Source: an uncultured Eubacteriales bacterium (GTDB taxonomy: Bacteria > Bacillota > Clostridia > Saccharofermentanales > Fastidiosipilaceae). Taken from it: 64,000 nucleotides of DNA. The notes beneath the pieces are model-generated. The model ran no database searches. It was given only the letters and a program-made list of their open reading frames with translations, and had not been told where the DNA came from. Positions 1 through 11,172 of this stretch are shown piece by piece. Both the position numbers and the translations under genes were made by a program. The stretch covers positions 19,358-83,357 of the forward strand of contig CABKML010000003.1 in NCBI GenBank assembly GCA_902373515.1, read 5' to 3'. Within the stretch, counting starts at the first letter, position 1; the number at the start of each line of letters is the position of its first letter.

Positions 1-1616
<1,616 letters not shown>

Positions 1617-1671
1617 TCTGCTTTTACTTTTATTTGTAAGATTTTCAGCAGGCGAAAGATTAAGGGCGATA

Positions 1672-1704
1672 GCAAAAAAAAGCCGCTTCTTCGAAGAAAC
1701 GGCT
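1672..1704 (-). terminator. Intrinsic terminator after the flavodoxin gene
   Basis: On the minus strand the hairpin arms AGCCGTTTCTTC / GAAGAAGCGGCT (one mismatch) are followed by a run of eight T. It sits 27 bp past the flavodoxin stop and separates it from the purA promoter. Confidence 0.85.
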
Positions 1705-1730
1705 CTTAAAAGTCGACAAGCAATTATCCA

Positions 1731-2156
1731 TTATGACTTCAACAAGTCTTCCGCCAGTTCAGCCAGCTCCTCTTCGGCATCCGCATCGGGCGACTCCAGA
1801 CAAGCGTAAGGCTGATGCACTTCACGGCAACCTAATTCCTGCATTTTTTCCGACCAGGCTTGCAAATATTCACCGTCTCCCCAGCCGAAAGTTCCGCAAA
1901 GGAAAATATCGCGTTGTTGCAACTTGTCGCCCAGATTCTCGATAAACGGTAACATGTCGCTGTCGTTTACTTCTTCCGTACCGCAAGCGGGGGAAGCGAA
2001 AACCAGAATATCACCTTGTAAGAATTCATTAGCATCCGTTTCGTTGACCGGAGCAATATAGACTTCTGCGCCGGCATTAAGCAAAGCTGTCTCCAAGCTG
2101 CGGGCCAAGTTCTCGGTATTACCTGTTTCACTGTAATAAGTAATGCTGATTTTCAT
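1731..2156 (-). CDS. Flavodoxin
   Basis: A 141-residue short-chain flavodoxin, an FMN-binding one-electron carrier. The N-terminal phosphate loop reads YYSETGNTENLA (about residues 7-18), and the conserved FGWGDGEYLQAW segment and acidic C-terminus are typical. The ATG at 2156 is preferred over an in-frame GTG two codons upstream, because the ribosome binding site GAGAGGTGA overlaps that GTG. In an anaerobe with a pyruvate oxidoreductase (nifJ, 14.6-18.2 kb) it could serve as electron acceptor under iron limitation; that link is inference. It is followed by an intrinsic terminator and lies just downstream of tRNA-Leu. Confidence 0.92.
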   Translation of the reverse strand: MKISITYYSETGNTENLARSLETALLNAGAEVYIAPVNETDANEFLQGDILVFASPACGTEEVNDSDMLPFIENLGDKLQQRDIFLCGTFGWGDGEYLQAWSEKMQELGCREVHQPYACLESPDADAEEELAELAEDLLKS

Positions 2157-2219
2157 AGTCACCTCTCAAATTATTAAAATTAAAATTAAATGCCGCTCTT
2201 CTGAGAAATAAAGAAAAAA

Positions 2220-2301
2220 TGCGGATAACAGGACTCGAACCTGCATGACTTTCATCACTAATACCTGAAACTAGCGTGTCTACCAATTCCACCATATCCG
2301 C
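2220..2301 (-). tRNA. tRNA-Leu (anticodon CAG)
   Basis: On the minus strand a class II tRNA folds with acceptor arm GCGGATA/TATCCGC, a D arm containing GGTAGA, anticodon stem CTAGT/ATTAG around loop TTCAGGT (anticodon CAG, reading CUG), a variable arm, and T loop GGTTCGAGTCC. The discriminator is A and no CCA is encoded, so CCA must be added afterwards. A run of T follows directly. Confidence 0.96.
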
Positions 2302-2548
2302 ATTGTATACAAGGCACCTGCTTACAATCTCACGGGCAATTTCCTTAATTATAGCGGAAAAATCGGCGCCCGCCGACGAAGTTCGTGCAACATGTCACAT
2401 ATTTTAGCATAATTAACATTTTTCTGCACTACCCTGTGAAATATAATTCGGCATCACTGCAGTTAATCGTCCGGCGATAATTTTTAGTTATAATAGGTTG
2501 TAGTCGCTTAAAATTATTTTTCTATTTAGGCAAAATTCGAGGTGAAAG

Positions 2549-4663
2549 ATGGCCGACAATATTAACGGTGACAATTTCAAAGAATGTTATCGCCGCCATA
2601 TAGCAGACCGGGATGCCGGCTTAAAGCATTTAAAATTTCCTTTTGCCTCCTTGCGTCCGGGGCAGGCGGAAGTTATGCAGGAAGTAAGTAAATGTCTCGT
2701 AAACGGTACAACTTATTTACTTAATGCCCCGACCGGTTTCGGCAAAACACAAGTTTGTTTATTGCCGGCTTTATCCTGTTTAGGTAAACACCTGATTAAA
2801 CGCATTTATTACTTCACCAATCAGGAAGCCCAAAGAGTTTTACCGGTTAAATTATTACAGCAACTTAATACCTGCAACGAATTACATCTTTGGTCTCTGA
2901 CCATGTACAGTGTGCAGAAATCCTGCTCGCATCATGACTTTTGTTATTTTTCCGTCAATAAAAAACTGCTGCAGGAAATAGCGCAGAATTATCTCAGAAC
3001 GTGTAAAGAACACATTGATTTCGAGCAGGTACAGACTTTAGCTGCAAATTATAATGTTTGTCCTTATCTTCTGCAAAACAAGTTGGCGGAATATATGGAC
3101 CTGGTAATTTTGGATTACAACTATCTTTTAGATCCGCTGCAAACCTTGGCCTGTTTCAAAAGTGATAAAGAAAAATATGCTTTATTGTTGGATGAAGCGC
3201 ACAATTTACGTCGGCGGGGAGAAAATATTTTTCACTGTCAAATTAATCTCAACACATTTGTCGCTTATCGGCGGAGATTGCAAAAATTACAGGCCGCTTC
3301 CTCTGCGGCGAATGCGAAAAATTTAAGCGAACTGATCGGACGTTTGGATTTATTGTTGGATTTTTGTCGAAAAATTGCTCAACTGCTGCAGCAAAAAGAT
3401 ATTGATCGCAACAAGTTGTCCGCTTGCTTGGAGATTTCTCCGGAAAATTCTCTTTTAAGTCAAGATTCAAGTCGGGAAAAACAGGTAATAAACTTTTACA
3501 GTCGTCAGCCTTTGCCGCAATTCAATCAGCTGTTTTTAAATTTTTGGCAGTTATGGCAGGAGTTTTGGCAAAGTGAAAAAAATGTTTTTGCCGAAAATTG
3601 GGGAGAATTAAGGAAGTTTCAAGATGAAATCGCTAAATTTAAGCGTTTGCAATTTCTGATCACTAATTACTGCCCCGGTTTTATTAATATTTTCAGTTAC
3701 CTGACAAACGCCAAGGGCCACACTTTACTTTTCACCATTCATTGCCTCGATGCTATGCCGTTAATCAAGGCTGCTTTGCCTGCAAATTCCGCCAAGATTT
3801 TTTTCTCGGCGACGCTTTTGCCGCCCGACTATTACAAAAAGATGTTGTGTTCCGCTGCCGAACGCTGTATTTATCACGCCGCCCCTTCACCTTTTGACCC
3901 GGCTAAAAGAAGGGTTGCTCTGCTGGCTTATGCCGACTTGAGTTACAGCAACCGGCAAAGCAATTATGAATTAGTTGCCAAGTCGCTCTTGGCTTATCTT
4001 AAAATTGTCGGCGGCCACCTGCTGGTATTTGCACCTTCTTATCGTTATGCAGAAATTTTAGCTCAACGAATTAAATTAATCTTACCGCAAAACATGCGCT
4101 TAATTGTGCAAACTGCCAATACCGCTGCCGTGAAGGAACAATTTCTCAGGACTTTACAGGACAGAACTGACCCCTCCCCGTTATTGGCGCTGGCCGTTAT
4201 GCAGGGAAGTTTCAGCGAAGGTTTGGATTTGCCGCACAAAAGTATCACAGCTATTGCAATTATCAGTGTGAACTATCCGGCAAAATCCGACCTTTTAAGT
4301 TTGGCGCAGGAATATTATCAATCGGCTTACAATACTGCCGGTCAAAATATTAACGACGAATACGACAATCAGATACTGGCTGCCGATTATTATGAAAATA
4401 CGCCTGAAAATACAACAAAATTACCCAATCTCAGTCCGGCTTATCTTTTTACGCAATTATATCCGGGATTCAGTAAAATTCTGCAGGCTTGCGGCCGTTT
4501 AATCCGAAGTGAAGAAGACGAGGGCGACTTACTTTTGCTGGATGCGCGTTTTACGCAACCGCAATTTCAGGATTTGTTAAAAGAAGCTTTCGGCAGTTAC
4601 GCAATTCTCGACAGTCTGGCGGAATATGTTGCCTGGCTGCGCAATCTGCCGAAATCTAATTAA
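2549..4663 (+). CDS. XPD/DinG-like Fe-S DNA helicase
   Basis: A 704-residue superfamily 2 helicase of the Rad3/XPD/DinG group, expected to unwind DNA 5' to 3' using ATP. Walker A APTGFGKT lies at residues 60-67 and the DEAH box LLLDEAHNL at about 212-220. Between them are four cysteines at about 126, 132, 152 and 171 (the last in NVCPYLLQNKL), the arrangement used for the 4Fe-4S cluster of this family. C-terminal motifs include GSFSEGLDLP and the arginine-finger motif QACGRLIRSEEDEG. There is no N-terminal exonuclease domain of the kind fused to Bacillus DinG. The ATG follows GAGGTGAAAG. Its stop lies one base from the convergent prfC stop. Confidence 0.9.
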   Translation: MADNINGDNFKECYRRHIADRDAGLKHLKFPFASLRPGQAEVMQEVSKCLVNGTTYLLNAPTGFGKTQVCLLPALSCLGKHLIKRIYYFTNQEAQRVLPVKLLQQLNTCNELHLWSLTMYSVQKSCSHHDFCYFSVNKKLLQEIAQNYLRTCKEHIDFEQVQTLAANYNVCPYLLQNKLAEYMDLVILDYNYLLDPLQTLACFKSDKEKYALLLDEAHNLRRRGENIFHCQINLNTFVAYRRRLQKLQAASSAANAKNLSELIGRLDLLLDFCRKIAQLLQQKDIDRNKLSACLEISPENSLLSQDSSREKQVINFYSRQPLPQFNQLFLNFWQLWQEFWQSEKNVFAENWGELRKFQDEIAKFKRLQFLITNYCPGFINIFSYLTNAKGHTLLFTIHCLDAMPLIKAALPANSAKIFFSATLLPPDYYKKMLCSAAERCIYHAAPSPFDPAKRRVALLAYADLSYSNRQSNYELVAKSLLAYLKIVGGHLLVFAPSYRYAEILAQRIKLILPQNMRLIVQTANTAAVKEQFLRTLQDRTDPSPLLALAVMQGSFSEGLDLPHKSITAIAIISVNYPAKSDLLSLAQEYYQSAYNTAGQNINDEYDNQILAADYYENTPENTTKLPNLSPAYLFTQLYPGFSKILQACGRLIRSEEDEGDLLLLDARFTQPQFQDLLKEAFGSYAILDSLAEYVAWLRNLPKSN

Positions 4664-4664
4664 A

Positions 4665-6263
4665 TCAGTGTTTTTCTCTGATGCTGAGAAGTTTCAAACC
4701 GGGATTTTTTTCTAAAGCCCAGTTCTGTGCCCAATTGCTTTCGAATAACAAAACCGGCTGTTCATCCTGATCCAGAACTTTCATAGTTGTGGAAGTTAAA
4801 TTCAATTCATCCAAGTCAACGGCTTCCTGACTTTGATCGACCCAACCGGCAATATGATAATTCAGTAATTGTCTGTTAATGGCAACGTTATACTCGTTCT
4901 GCAGGCGTACTTCCAGAACGTCCAGCTGCAAGATACCGACAACACCGCAAATATAAGTTTCCGTACCGATGCCGTATTCTTTATAAATTTGGATTGCCCC
5001 TTCCTGCGCCAACTGTTCCATGCCGCTGACAAAAGCCTTGCGTTTCATAGAATCTTTGGGGCTGATACGGGCGAAGTGTTCTGCCGGGAAAACGGGGATA
5101 TCACCGAAGGTGAAGTTGCGGTTTTTCTCGGTTAAAGTATCGGCGATCCGGTAATTGCCCGGATCAAAAACACCTATAATATCGCCGGCATAAGCTTCGG
5201 TAACGGATTTGTGTTCCTGCGCCATAAATTGTTGCGGTTGCACAATACGCAAGATTTTGCCGTTGCGTTGCAGTTTTACTTCCATATTGGGAGTAAATTG
5301 ACCGGAACAGATGCGCATAAAAGCTATGCGGTCCCGATGTCCCGGATTCATATTCGCCTGAATCTTAAAGACGAAAGCGGAAAATTCCGGAGAATTCGGT
5401 TCAATCATACCGGCACTGCTCATCTTCGGCTGCGGCGAAGGTGCCAATTCCAGAAAGCTTTGTAAGAAGGTTTCAACACCGAAATTTGTTATGGCACTGC
5501 CGAAATAAAGCGGTGTAAGTAAGCCCTGATTGATCCGACTTTGCTCAAATTCTTCGCCTACTTCATCCAGCAATTCGATATCCTGTCGTAATTCCGAACA
5601 ATAATTCTCGCCGATAGTAGCGACCAATTGTTCATCGTTCAAATCAGCGACTGTAATTTGAGCCTTTTTCGCTCCGTGATCCTGACCTTTACGATACAAT
5701 TCCACCTGTCGACTGAGACGATTGTAAACGCCTTGGAAATCACCGTGAATGCCTATAGGCCAATTCATAACATAAGACTTAATGCCTAAAACTTTTTCAA
5801 TTTCATCAATCAATTCCAAAGGCGGTTTCGACGCACGATCCATCTTATTTATGAAAGTAAAAATCGGAATGTGTCTCAAACGACAGACTTTGAAAAGTTT
5901 AATTGTCTGCGGTTCAACGCCCTTAGCACCGTCAATCAGCATCACGGCAGCATCAGCTGCACATAAAGTTCTGTATGTGTCTTCGGAAAAGTCCTGGTGA
6001 CCGGGAGTATCCAAAATATTAATACAGTAATTATTGTATTCAAACTGCATAACGGAGCTTGTAACTGAAATACCGCGCTGTTTCTCAATTTCCATCCAAT
6101 CGCTGGTAGCATGAGTCGACGCTTTACGAGCTTTAACGCTGCCGGCCTGATGAATTGCGCCCCCGTAAAGCAAAAGTTTTTCGGTCATTGTGGTTTTACC
6201 GGCATCCGGGTGGGAAATAATCGCAAAGGTTCTGCGACGTTTAACTTCTTTTTCTATTGCCAT
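4665..6263 (-). CDS. prfC: Peptide chain release factor 3
   Basis: A 532-residue translational GTPase that recycles RF1/RF2 from the ribosome after termination. G1 HPDAGKTT (about residues 18-25), G3 DTPGHQDF and G4 NKMDR are visible, and the effector region QRGISVTSSVMQFEY is the RF3 form, which separates it from EF-G and tetracycline-resistance proteins. The frame extends five codons upstream to another ATG, but MAIEKE at 6263 is preferred because GGAAGAAAG precedes it while the upstream ATG has no ribosome binding site. It ends one base from the convergent helicase with no obvious terminator between. Confidence 0.94.
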   Translation of the reverse strand: MAIEKEVKRRRTFAIISHPDAGKTTMTEKLLLYGGAIHQAGSVKARKASTHATSDWMEIEKQRGISVTSSVMQFEYNNYCINILDTPGHQDFSEDTYRTLCAADAAVMLIDGAKGVEPQTIKLFKVCRLRHIPIFTFINKMDRASKPPLELIDEIEKVLGIKSYVMNWPIGIHGDFQGVYNRLSRQVELYRKGQDHGAKKAQITVADLNDEQLVATIGENYCSELRQDIELLDEVGEEFEQSRINQGLLTPLYFGSAITNFGVETFLQSFLELAPSPQPKMSSAGMIEPNSPEFSAFVFKIQANMNPGHRDRIAFMRICSGQFTPNMEVKLQRNGKILRIVQPQQFMAQEHKSVTEAYAGDIIGVFDPGNYRIADTLTEKNRNFTFGDIPVFPAEHFARISPKDSMKRKAFVSGMEQLAQEGAIQIYKEYGIGTETYICGVVGILQLDVLEVRLQNEYNVAINRQLLNYHIAGWVDQSQEAVDLDELNLTSTTMKVLDQDEQPVLLFESNWAQNWALEKNPGLKLLSIREKH

Positions 6264-6325
6264 AAATCTTTCTTCCATTCGTTAACTATTTAAGTTTGAC
6301 TTCAATTCTGTTGAATTAAGGCAAA

Positions 6326-8128
6326 TCAGGGTGTCGGCGTATCGCTTGTCATGTTCGTTGGTGTGTCCATCGGCGTATCCTTTGTCAAATTTGTTGTTGT
6401 CTCCGCTGTCGGATCGATAATATGTTTGAATTGTAAACGTGTAATAATCGGTCTGACCTCTTCGCTGCGTTCAGGGCGGCGAATATTAGGTAGCGGGCGT
6501 TCTGCAGCTGTTTCCGGCTGCTGTGCGTATTGTTCGTTTTCCGGCTGTTCTTCTGCTTGTTCTTCTGTAAGTTCTTCCGGCCTTGTTTTCGCCTGCATTT
6601 CCGGCTGCTGTTCCGCTTGCTCTTCCGGCTGTTCTTCCGGCTGTGCGGGGACGGAATTTTCGGCACCAACTGCAGTATCTGCAAGTTCGGCGGCAGGTTC
6701 TGCGACTTTCTCCGTGCTTTCCTCTATCGGTAAATTACTTGCCGTTGCAATTTCGGTTGACTCTGCAAGCTCGGCGATTTTTTGCTTAGCTTGTACCTTA
6801 TCATAAGTCATTGTCAACTGATCGTTTTGCATACAGCGCCAAACTTCGAGGAAATCTCGTGCCACATCCAGGTCAAACGCCTTCTTTTGTTTAGCATATG
6901 TCAGCGCCGCCTGCGTCAAGTTCTGATCGTTAACCTCAAAGCCGGCTACTTTGGCAAAAGCATAAACAGCTGCCAAATACTCTTCCTGATTGGGTAATTT
7001 GAATTCCATCTGTAGTTTGAAATATTTATGCAACAAAGGTATTTTTTCTTTAATTTCGCTTAAATCGCCATCATAGCTGGCATAAATAAGGCAATTGGAC
7101 GGTAAAGAATAATCAGCCGCCGCACTGAACAGGCGCAAACGTCTATCAAATTCCGTACCGGTTCCCGCGCTTCCCAAACGTAACAGCGCAAGCACAATCT
7201 TTAAGTTGCCGGCAGCATTAGCTTGGAGGAATTGCAAAAGTTTAGCGAAATCAATCTCCTTATCTGCAGCCTCCGGGCACAATTCCAAATAACGATAGCC
7301 GGCTTTGACGAATTGCTCCGGCAAAAGACGCAGAGTTGTAGTCTTACCTAAGCAGGCGGGGCCTGTGAGCAGGACATTGTTCCGTTCGCCGTGCACAATA
7401 AATCTTGCAGTATTTTCAATTACTTTCACGCAAATGCCGTTATAATCGAAAAACTCGTAATCTTTCGGATAAAACTCCGGTTTGAGCGCTTTAATTTCGC
7501 CGGCAAAATAAGCTGCCGGGTAACGACAAAATATCCCGGAGCCGGCTGTTTCATGGAACTTTCTCAAGCGCGGCAGCATAGCAACAAAAGCTTCCCGCTT
7601 TTCCAAAGCAAAAATCAAAGACTTGTACATCAAGCACCATGTGTTGGAACTGCCGTCATCTTTACCTACGGCATCTAAATTGTTGACTTCGTTGAAAAAC
7701 AGGGGTAAACGAGAAACTAACGGCAGCAGTTCCTCATGTGCGGTCAGAATATAAAGTGAGCGCAGATAATCTCGCAAAACTTCCGCACTGATTGTACAAA
7801 TAGCTTGAATGCACTCCAAATCCGTCAATATAGCATCAGAAATATAATTGGAAGCAGCTACGGGATTTTGCGTAAAAGTGTTGCAATCGCATAATAGTTT
7901 TTCAATTAAAAATCCCGGCAAACTGACATCGGCGCGCTCTTTGGCCAAGGCGGCAAAAAATTCACAATAAGCTTCTATCAGGCGACCGTCAGGGTCATCA
8001 GCTTGTGAAAGTAAATCCAACAGGTGTTGCAAACTACGACCAACAGGATTCGCAAAAATACCCTTGTACACTGTTATCAATTTATAACTTTGAGCAAATA
8101 AACGAATTGACTCCCGTGTGTATTCCAT
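6326..8128 (-). CDS. DUF815-like P-loop protein with degenerate Walker B and acidic Gln/Glu tail
   Basis: A 600-residue protein. Residues about 1-235 are helical. A P-loop module follows: NNVLLTGPACLGKTTT (about 250-265), then LKIVLALLRLGSA where DUF815 ATPases normally carry the acidic Walker B (FDDLSFE type), then NCLIYASYDGD and the YLAAVYAFAKVAGFEV lid, which do match DUF815. The Walker B aspartates are missing, so ATP may be bound but not hydrolysed. Residues about 470-600 form a low-complexity tail rich in Glu, Gln, Ala and Pro, ending in Thr/Pro repeats. DUF815 has no firm function. It lies downstream of three membrane/secretion-type genes on the same strand. The family call is by eye and moderately sure. 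Confidence 0.65.
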   Translation of the reverse strand: MEYTRESIRLFAQSYKLITVYKGIFANPVGRSLQHLLDLLSQADDPDGRLIEAYCEFFAALAKERADVSLPGFLIEKLLCDCNTFTQNPVAASNYISDAILTDLECIQAICTISAEVLRDYLRSLYILTAHEELLPLVSRLPLFFNEVNNLDAVGKDDGSSNTWCLMYKSLIFALEKREAFVAMLPRLRKFHETAGSGIFCRYPAAYFAGEIKALKPEFYPKDYEFFDYNGICVKVIENTARFIVHGERNNVLLTGPACLGKTTTLRLLPEQFVKAGYRYLELCPEAADKEIDFAKLLQFLQANAAGNLKIVLALLRLGSAGTGTEFDRRLRLFSAAADYSLPSNCLIYASYDGDLSEIKEKIPLLHKYFKLQMEFKLPNQEEYLAAVYAFAKVAGFEVNDQNLTQAALTYAKQKKAFDLDVARDFLEVWRCMQNDQLTMTYDKVQAKQKIAELAESTEIATASNLPIEESTEKVAEPAAELADTAVGAENSVPAQPEEQPEEQAEQQPEMQAKTRPEELTEEQAEEQPENEQYAQQPETAAERPLPNIRRPERSEEVRPIITRLQFKHIIDPTAETTTNLTKDTPMDTPTNMTSDTPTP

Positions 8129-8251
8129 GTAATTTACCTCGATTTTTACTTAGCTAATACGTCAACGTAAATTCTAAGCAATAAAGCTCGTACTTGCATT
8201 GCATTATCATAAAATTAAAATTACATTTTCCTGACATTATAATCGGCAAAA

Positions 8252-9766
8252 TCAATTCCCGCTCGCAGAGCTTGTCACAGTCGGCTGCTCGTCCGGGGTT
8301 ACTTCACCGGCCAAAGAGGTGAAAATTTCTCGGCTGTAATGCGCCTCACCGTTCCATAAAATATATTCATCCAAGCCCGAATCATTCAAAGCTTTGATTT
8401 GTTTGGCAATTTCCGCCGGTGTATATTTATGCCAATAATTACGCGGTAAGTACCCGGCAGTAAAAGCCTGCAAATACGGGCGATAAAAAGTGCTGCCCTG
8501 TTTCGAAAAATTGCTCAAATAATAGTTGGCTGTGGCACTGATAACACCATAAGGATCCAAATCCGGGGCTTTAAAAAGCTGACCGTTAATTTCCGTGCCC
8601 ACGCCGTTGCCGCTCCAAGGCGAGGCATTGGCATAATCGGACGGGAACAAAATGGGTGTTATGCTGTCCAAGCCGCAACTGGAAAACATCCGATAGCTTT
8701 GACCGCTGCTGAGCTCACCTTGCTTACTGTGGACATCGAAAAGCGAGGCGGATAACGGAACGCCCAGTTTATCCGACAGTTCAACTCGCATAAATTCCAG
8801 GAAACGGGCGATAGCTGCCGGTTTATCGGGTAAATCTTCTTTTTCGCCATAATAAACGTTGCCCACTTCATTGGCGGCGACACCGAAAGGAAAGCGCACC
8901 TGGTCCAATAAAAGCTCATCGCAGCCCAAGTCAACCGCTTCATAACAGCAATCACGAATATAACGCCAGACATTGATATTGTACGGATTGACGAAAGATG
9001 CTTCGCCCTCGTTCGACCAGTTAATTACGCGATTTTCTTTGTCTTTTACGGCAAATTCCGGATAATTACGGGCCAAAAGCGTGTCACGGAAGCAGGAAAT
9101 TTTGCCGATGACTCTAATTCCCTGATCCTTCAATTTTTGAATGCGTTGGGCCAATTCATCGTTGCCGACAATACTGACGCCGGCTTTTCGGGCAATAATA
9201 TTTTCAGTCGGATAATGAAAATAAGAATCGGATTTAACATTAATCACAACACTGTTAATCTCGGTATTTTTCACTAAAGAGATAATCTCGCTTAAGTTAT
9301 CGCCGTTGCCGATATAAACGCCTTTAACTTTGTAATGGCGCAGCAGTTTAAGGTGATTAATCGGAGGTAAAGGTCCGAAAAACTTATCAACTTTAACCTG
9401 TTCCTCCCGCGTATAAGCCGCCAAGCTGTCACCGTATTTGGCTGTAACGCCGCTACCTGCTTCTTTGGCCTCCTCGGCTGCCGAAATACCGGATTTATTG
9501 CGCAGCGGGCTTTTAGCCGCCCGGCTGTAATTCGGTTGAGAAATTTTTGGTAAGTCGGCTTCCAATTCCGACCCGCTTTGGATACGCTTCGGCCCCTGTT
9601 CGCTGACTTTTACGGCAGCCGAACCGTTCACATCTGTCGGCCCGCAAGGTTCTGAAACTCCGGCAGTTCCTGTCGACTTCGGCAGCTGATTTTTGGGCAT
9701 AGAACAGGCAGTCAAAAAAGCAAATGTTACAACTGACACTAATAAGAGTTTGGCCGGAATTCGCAT
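8252..9766 (-). CDS. Lipoprotein with a putative glycoside-hydrolase (DUF4015-type) domain
   Basis: A 504-residue secreted lipoprotein. The N-terminus MRIPAKLLLVSVVTFAFLTAC is a lipoprotein signal with lipobox LTAC. A Ser/Pro/Lys-rich linker runs to about residue 140. A TIM-barrel-like domain follows, with VKGVYIGNG, INSVVINVKSDS, IRVIGKISCFRD and CDELLLDQVRFPFG, characteristic of the putative glycosyl hydrolase family PF13200 (DUF4015). The substrate is unknown; cell-wall or capsular polysaccharide is plausible. Its ribosome binding site AGGTAAATAT overlaps the stop of the upstream 459-residue gene four bases away, so the two are translationally coupled. Confidence 0.85.
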   Translation of the reverse strand: MRIPAKLLLVSVVTFAFLTACSMPKNQLPKSTGTAGVSEPCGPTDVNGSAAVKVSEQGPKRIQSGSELEADLPKISQPNYSRAAKSPLRNKSGISAAEEAKEAGSGVTAKYGDSLAAYTREEQVKVDKFFGPLPPINHLKLLRHYKVKGVYIGNGDNLSEIISLVKNTEINSVVINVKSDSYFHYPTENIIARKAGVSIVGNDELAQRIQKLKDQGIRVIGKISCFRDTLLARNYPEFAVKDKENRVINWSNEGEASFVNPYNINVWRYIRDCCYEAVDLGCDELLLDQVRFPFGVAANEVGNVYYGEKEDLPDKPAAIARFLEFMRVELSDKLGVPLSASLFDVHSKQGELSSGQSYRMFSSCGLDSITPILFPSDYANASPWSGNGVGTEINGQLFKAPDLDPYGVISATANYYLSNFSKQGSTFYRPYLQAFTAGYLPRNYWHKYTPAEIAKQIKALNDSGLDEYILWNGEAHYSREIFTSLAGEVTPDEQPTVTSSASGN

Positions 9767-9770
9767 ATAT

Positions 9771-11150
9771 TTACCTGCCGCTCCGATTATTGTTTGCAGT
9801 TGTAGTTTCCGTCCAGGCCTGCAAAACCTTTTTTGTACCCGCCTGCGTCTTTTTAGCCGTCCGCTGCAAGGCGAAATCCAAAAGCATCTGACTTACTTTC
9901 AAATCCCCGTCTGCCAACGGTAAAGAAATGATGCCTTTCAAATTCCGATTGTTCAGCGCATCTGAAGCCAGACGAACACCCAAAGGCGGGGTTGCCAAAT
10001 AAGTTTCCGGCAAGTCGCGCGCCAACATATTGCGGACTGTCGCGTTATCATAATAAAGTATTTGTTCAGTATTTTTACTATCATCAATTAACAAAAAGTC
10101 ATGAAAACGCAAGGCTAAAATTTCGCTGTTCAAATCGGCAGCATCCATAACATCATCCAGATAATTGAACAAAAAAGCGCGTTTTACGGCATTATTCAAG
10201 CAATGAATACTGATTTTGTCCTCTACCAGCCAACGTTGATATTGACGCCAAACCGCCGGTTGAATAAGCGGTTTAATACGGCGGTTGAAATCGTCCTGTG
10301 CCAGCACCTGTTCCAATTGCCGGAACAAAAAGTTTTTCGATTTGGCCGCCGACTGGTCCAAATTAATCAGACGTGAAACTATTTCACCGGCAACCTCATT
10401 GACCATCAAAGGCAAATGTAAAAATAACATTCTCGATTCCTTGACATACCAAGTCCAATCAACCATCAGGAAAAAGTAGCCTAATACAGTGGCTGCGAAA
10501 GTACCTTTACTTTGAATGGCATAACGGCGGAAAAATTCCGTCAAATTGCTGCAAGTCTGCTTGATTAACAATTCCTTCTCCAACAAACGGACACATTGTT
10601 GAACAAATATCCGATCCGAAAGTTCCAAAGAGCATTTGTCCGCCAATAATTCTTGCGCAAACGGCGGTCTTTCTTCTCCGCGCCCCTGCAAATAGCGATA
10701 AACCAGACTCAAAGTCAACTGCATATCACTATTGGGAAAAGCGTGCTGCCAGATAACAAAGCCGATGATGAAAGTATAGTAACTGGCGCGATATAAGGCC
10801 ATATTACGTAAAATCTGTTTTTCTTCTTTATACAATGGTTCACTGAAAGCGGCATAAATCAAGCCGACCTGCTGCGTATTCAACTGATTGGTAAAATTCG
10901 CCAGTTGATTGGTTGACAAGCGCGCCAGCTGATCCAGAAAGGCATTGACGGAACTGCGATCAATTTGAGCCGGGATTTCTTCAATCAGCAAGTGCGTCCG
11001 GCGCACAATCTGCAAAGCGTCCTGCAAACGCAACTTATTAAGCGGATGTTGCTCTTTTTCGTCAAGCTCCGGCTGTTCGCCGCCCGCCATCCAGGCACTC
11101 AATTCCGTTCCCTGTGTGTTTTTGCTGTTTTCCTGCTTATTTTCCGACAT
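9771..11150 (-). CDS. Hypothetical 459-residue protein of unknown family
   Basis: I do not recognise this protein. It is 459 residues, begins with a hydrophilic Lys/Glu/Gln-rich stretch of about 40 residues, and then appears mostly helical. Two aromatic, moderately hydrophobic stretches (ASYYTFIIGFVIWQ near residue 125 and FAATVLGYFFLMVDWTW near 235) could be buried helices or weak membrane segments. No P-loop, zinc ligands or signal peptide were seen. It is flanked 22 bp upstream by the coiled-coil membrane protein and four bases downstream by the GH-like lipoprotein, so it is almost certainly co-transcribed with both. A scaffold or partner of the membrane protein is a guess. Confidence 0.75.
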   Translation of the reverse strand: MSENKQENSKNTQGTELSAWMAGGEQPELDEKEQHPLNKLRLQDALQIVRRTHLLIEEIPAQIDRSSVNAFLDQLARLSTNQLANFTNQLNTQQVGLIYAAFSEPLYKEEKQILRNMALYRASYYTFIIGFVIWQHAFPNSDMQLTLSLVYRYLQGRGEERPPFAQELLADKCSLELSDRIFVQQCVRLLEKELLIKQTCSNLTEFFRRYAIQSKGTFAATVLGYFFLMVDWTWYVKESRMLFLHLPLMVNEVAGEIVSRLINLDQSAAKSKNFLFRQLEQVLAQDDFNRRIKPLIQPAVWRQYQRWLVEDKISIHCLNNAVKRAFLFNYLDDVMDAADLNSEILALRFHDFLLIDDSKNTEQILYYDNATVRNMLARDLPETYLATPPLGVRLASDALNNRNLKGIISLPLADGDLKVSQMLLDFALQRTAKKTQAGTKKVLQAWTETTTANNNRSGR

Positions 11151-11172
11151 TGCTTCCCTGCCGCCTTACCCA

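Noticed and set aside
6351..6806. Long plus-strand open frame opposite the end of the DUF815-like gene
   Set aside because: It is the antisense shadow of the Glu/Gln-rich repeats; its Ser/Cys/Gly composition is what that repeat gives when read backwards, and it lacks a ribosome binding site.
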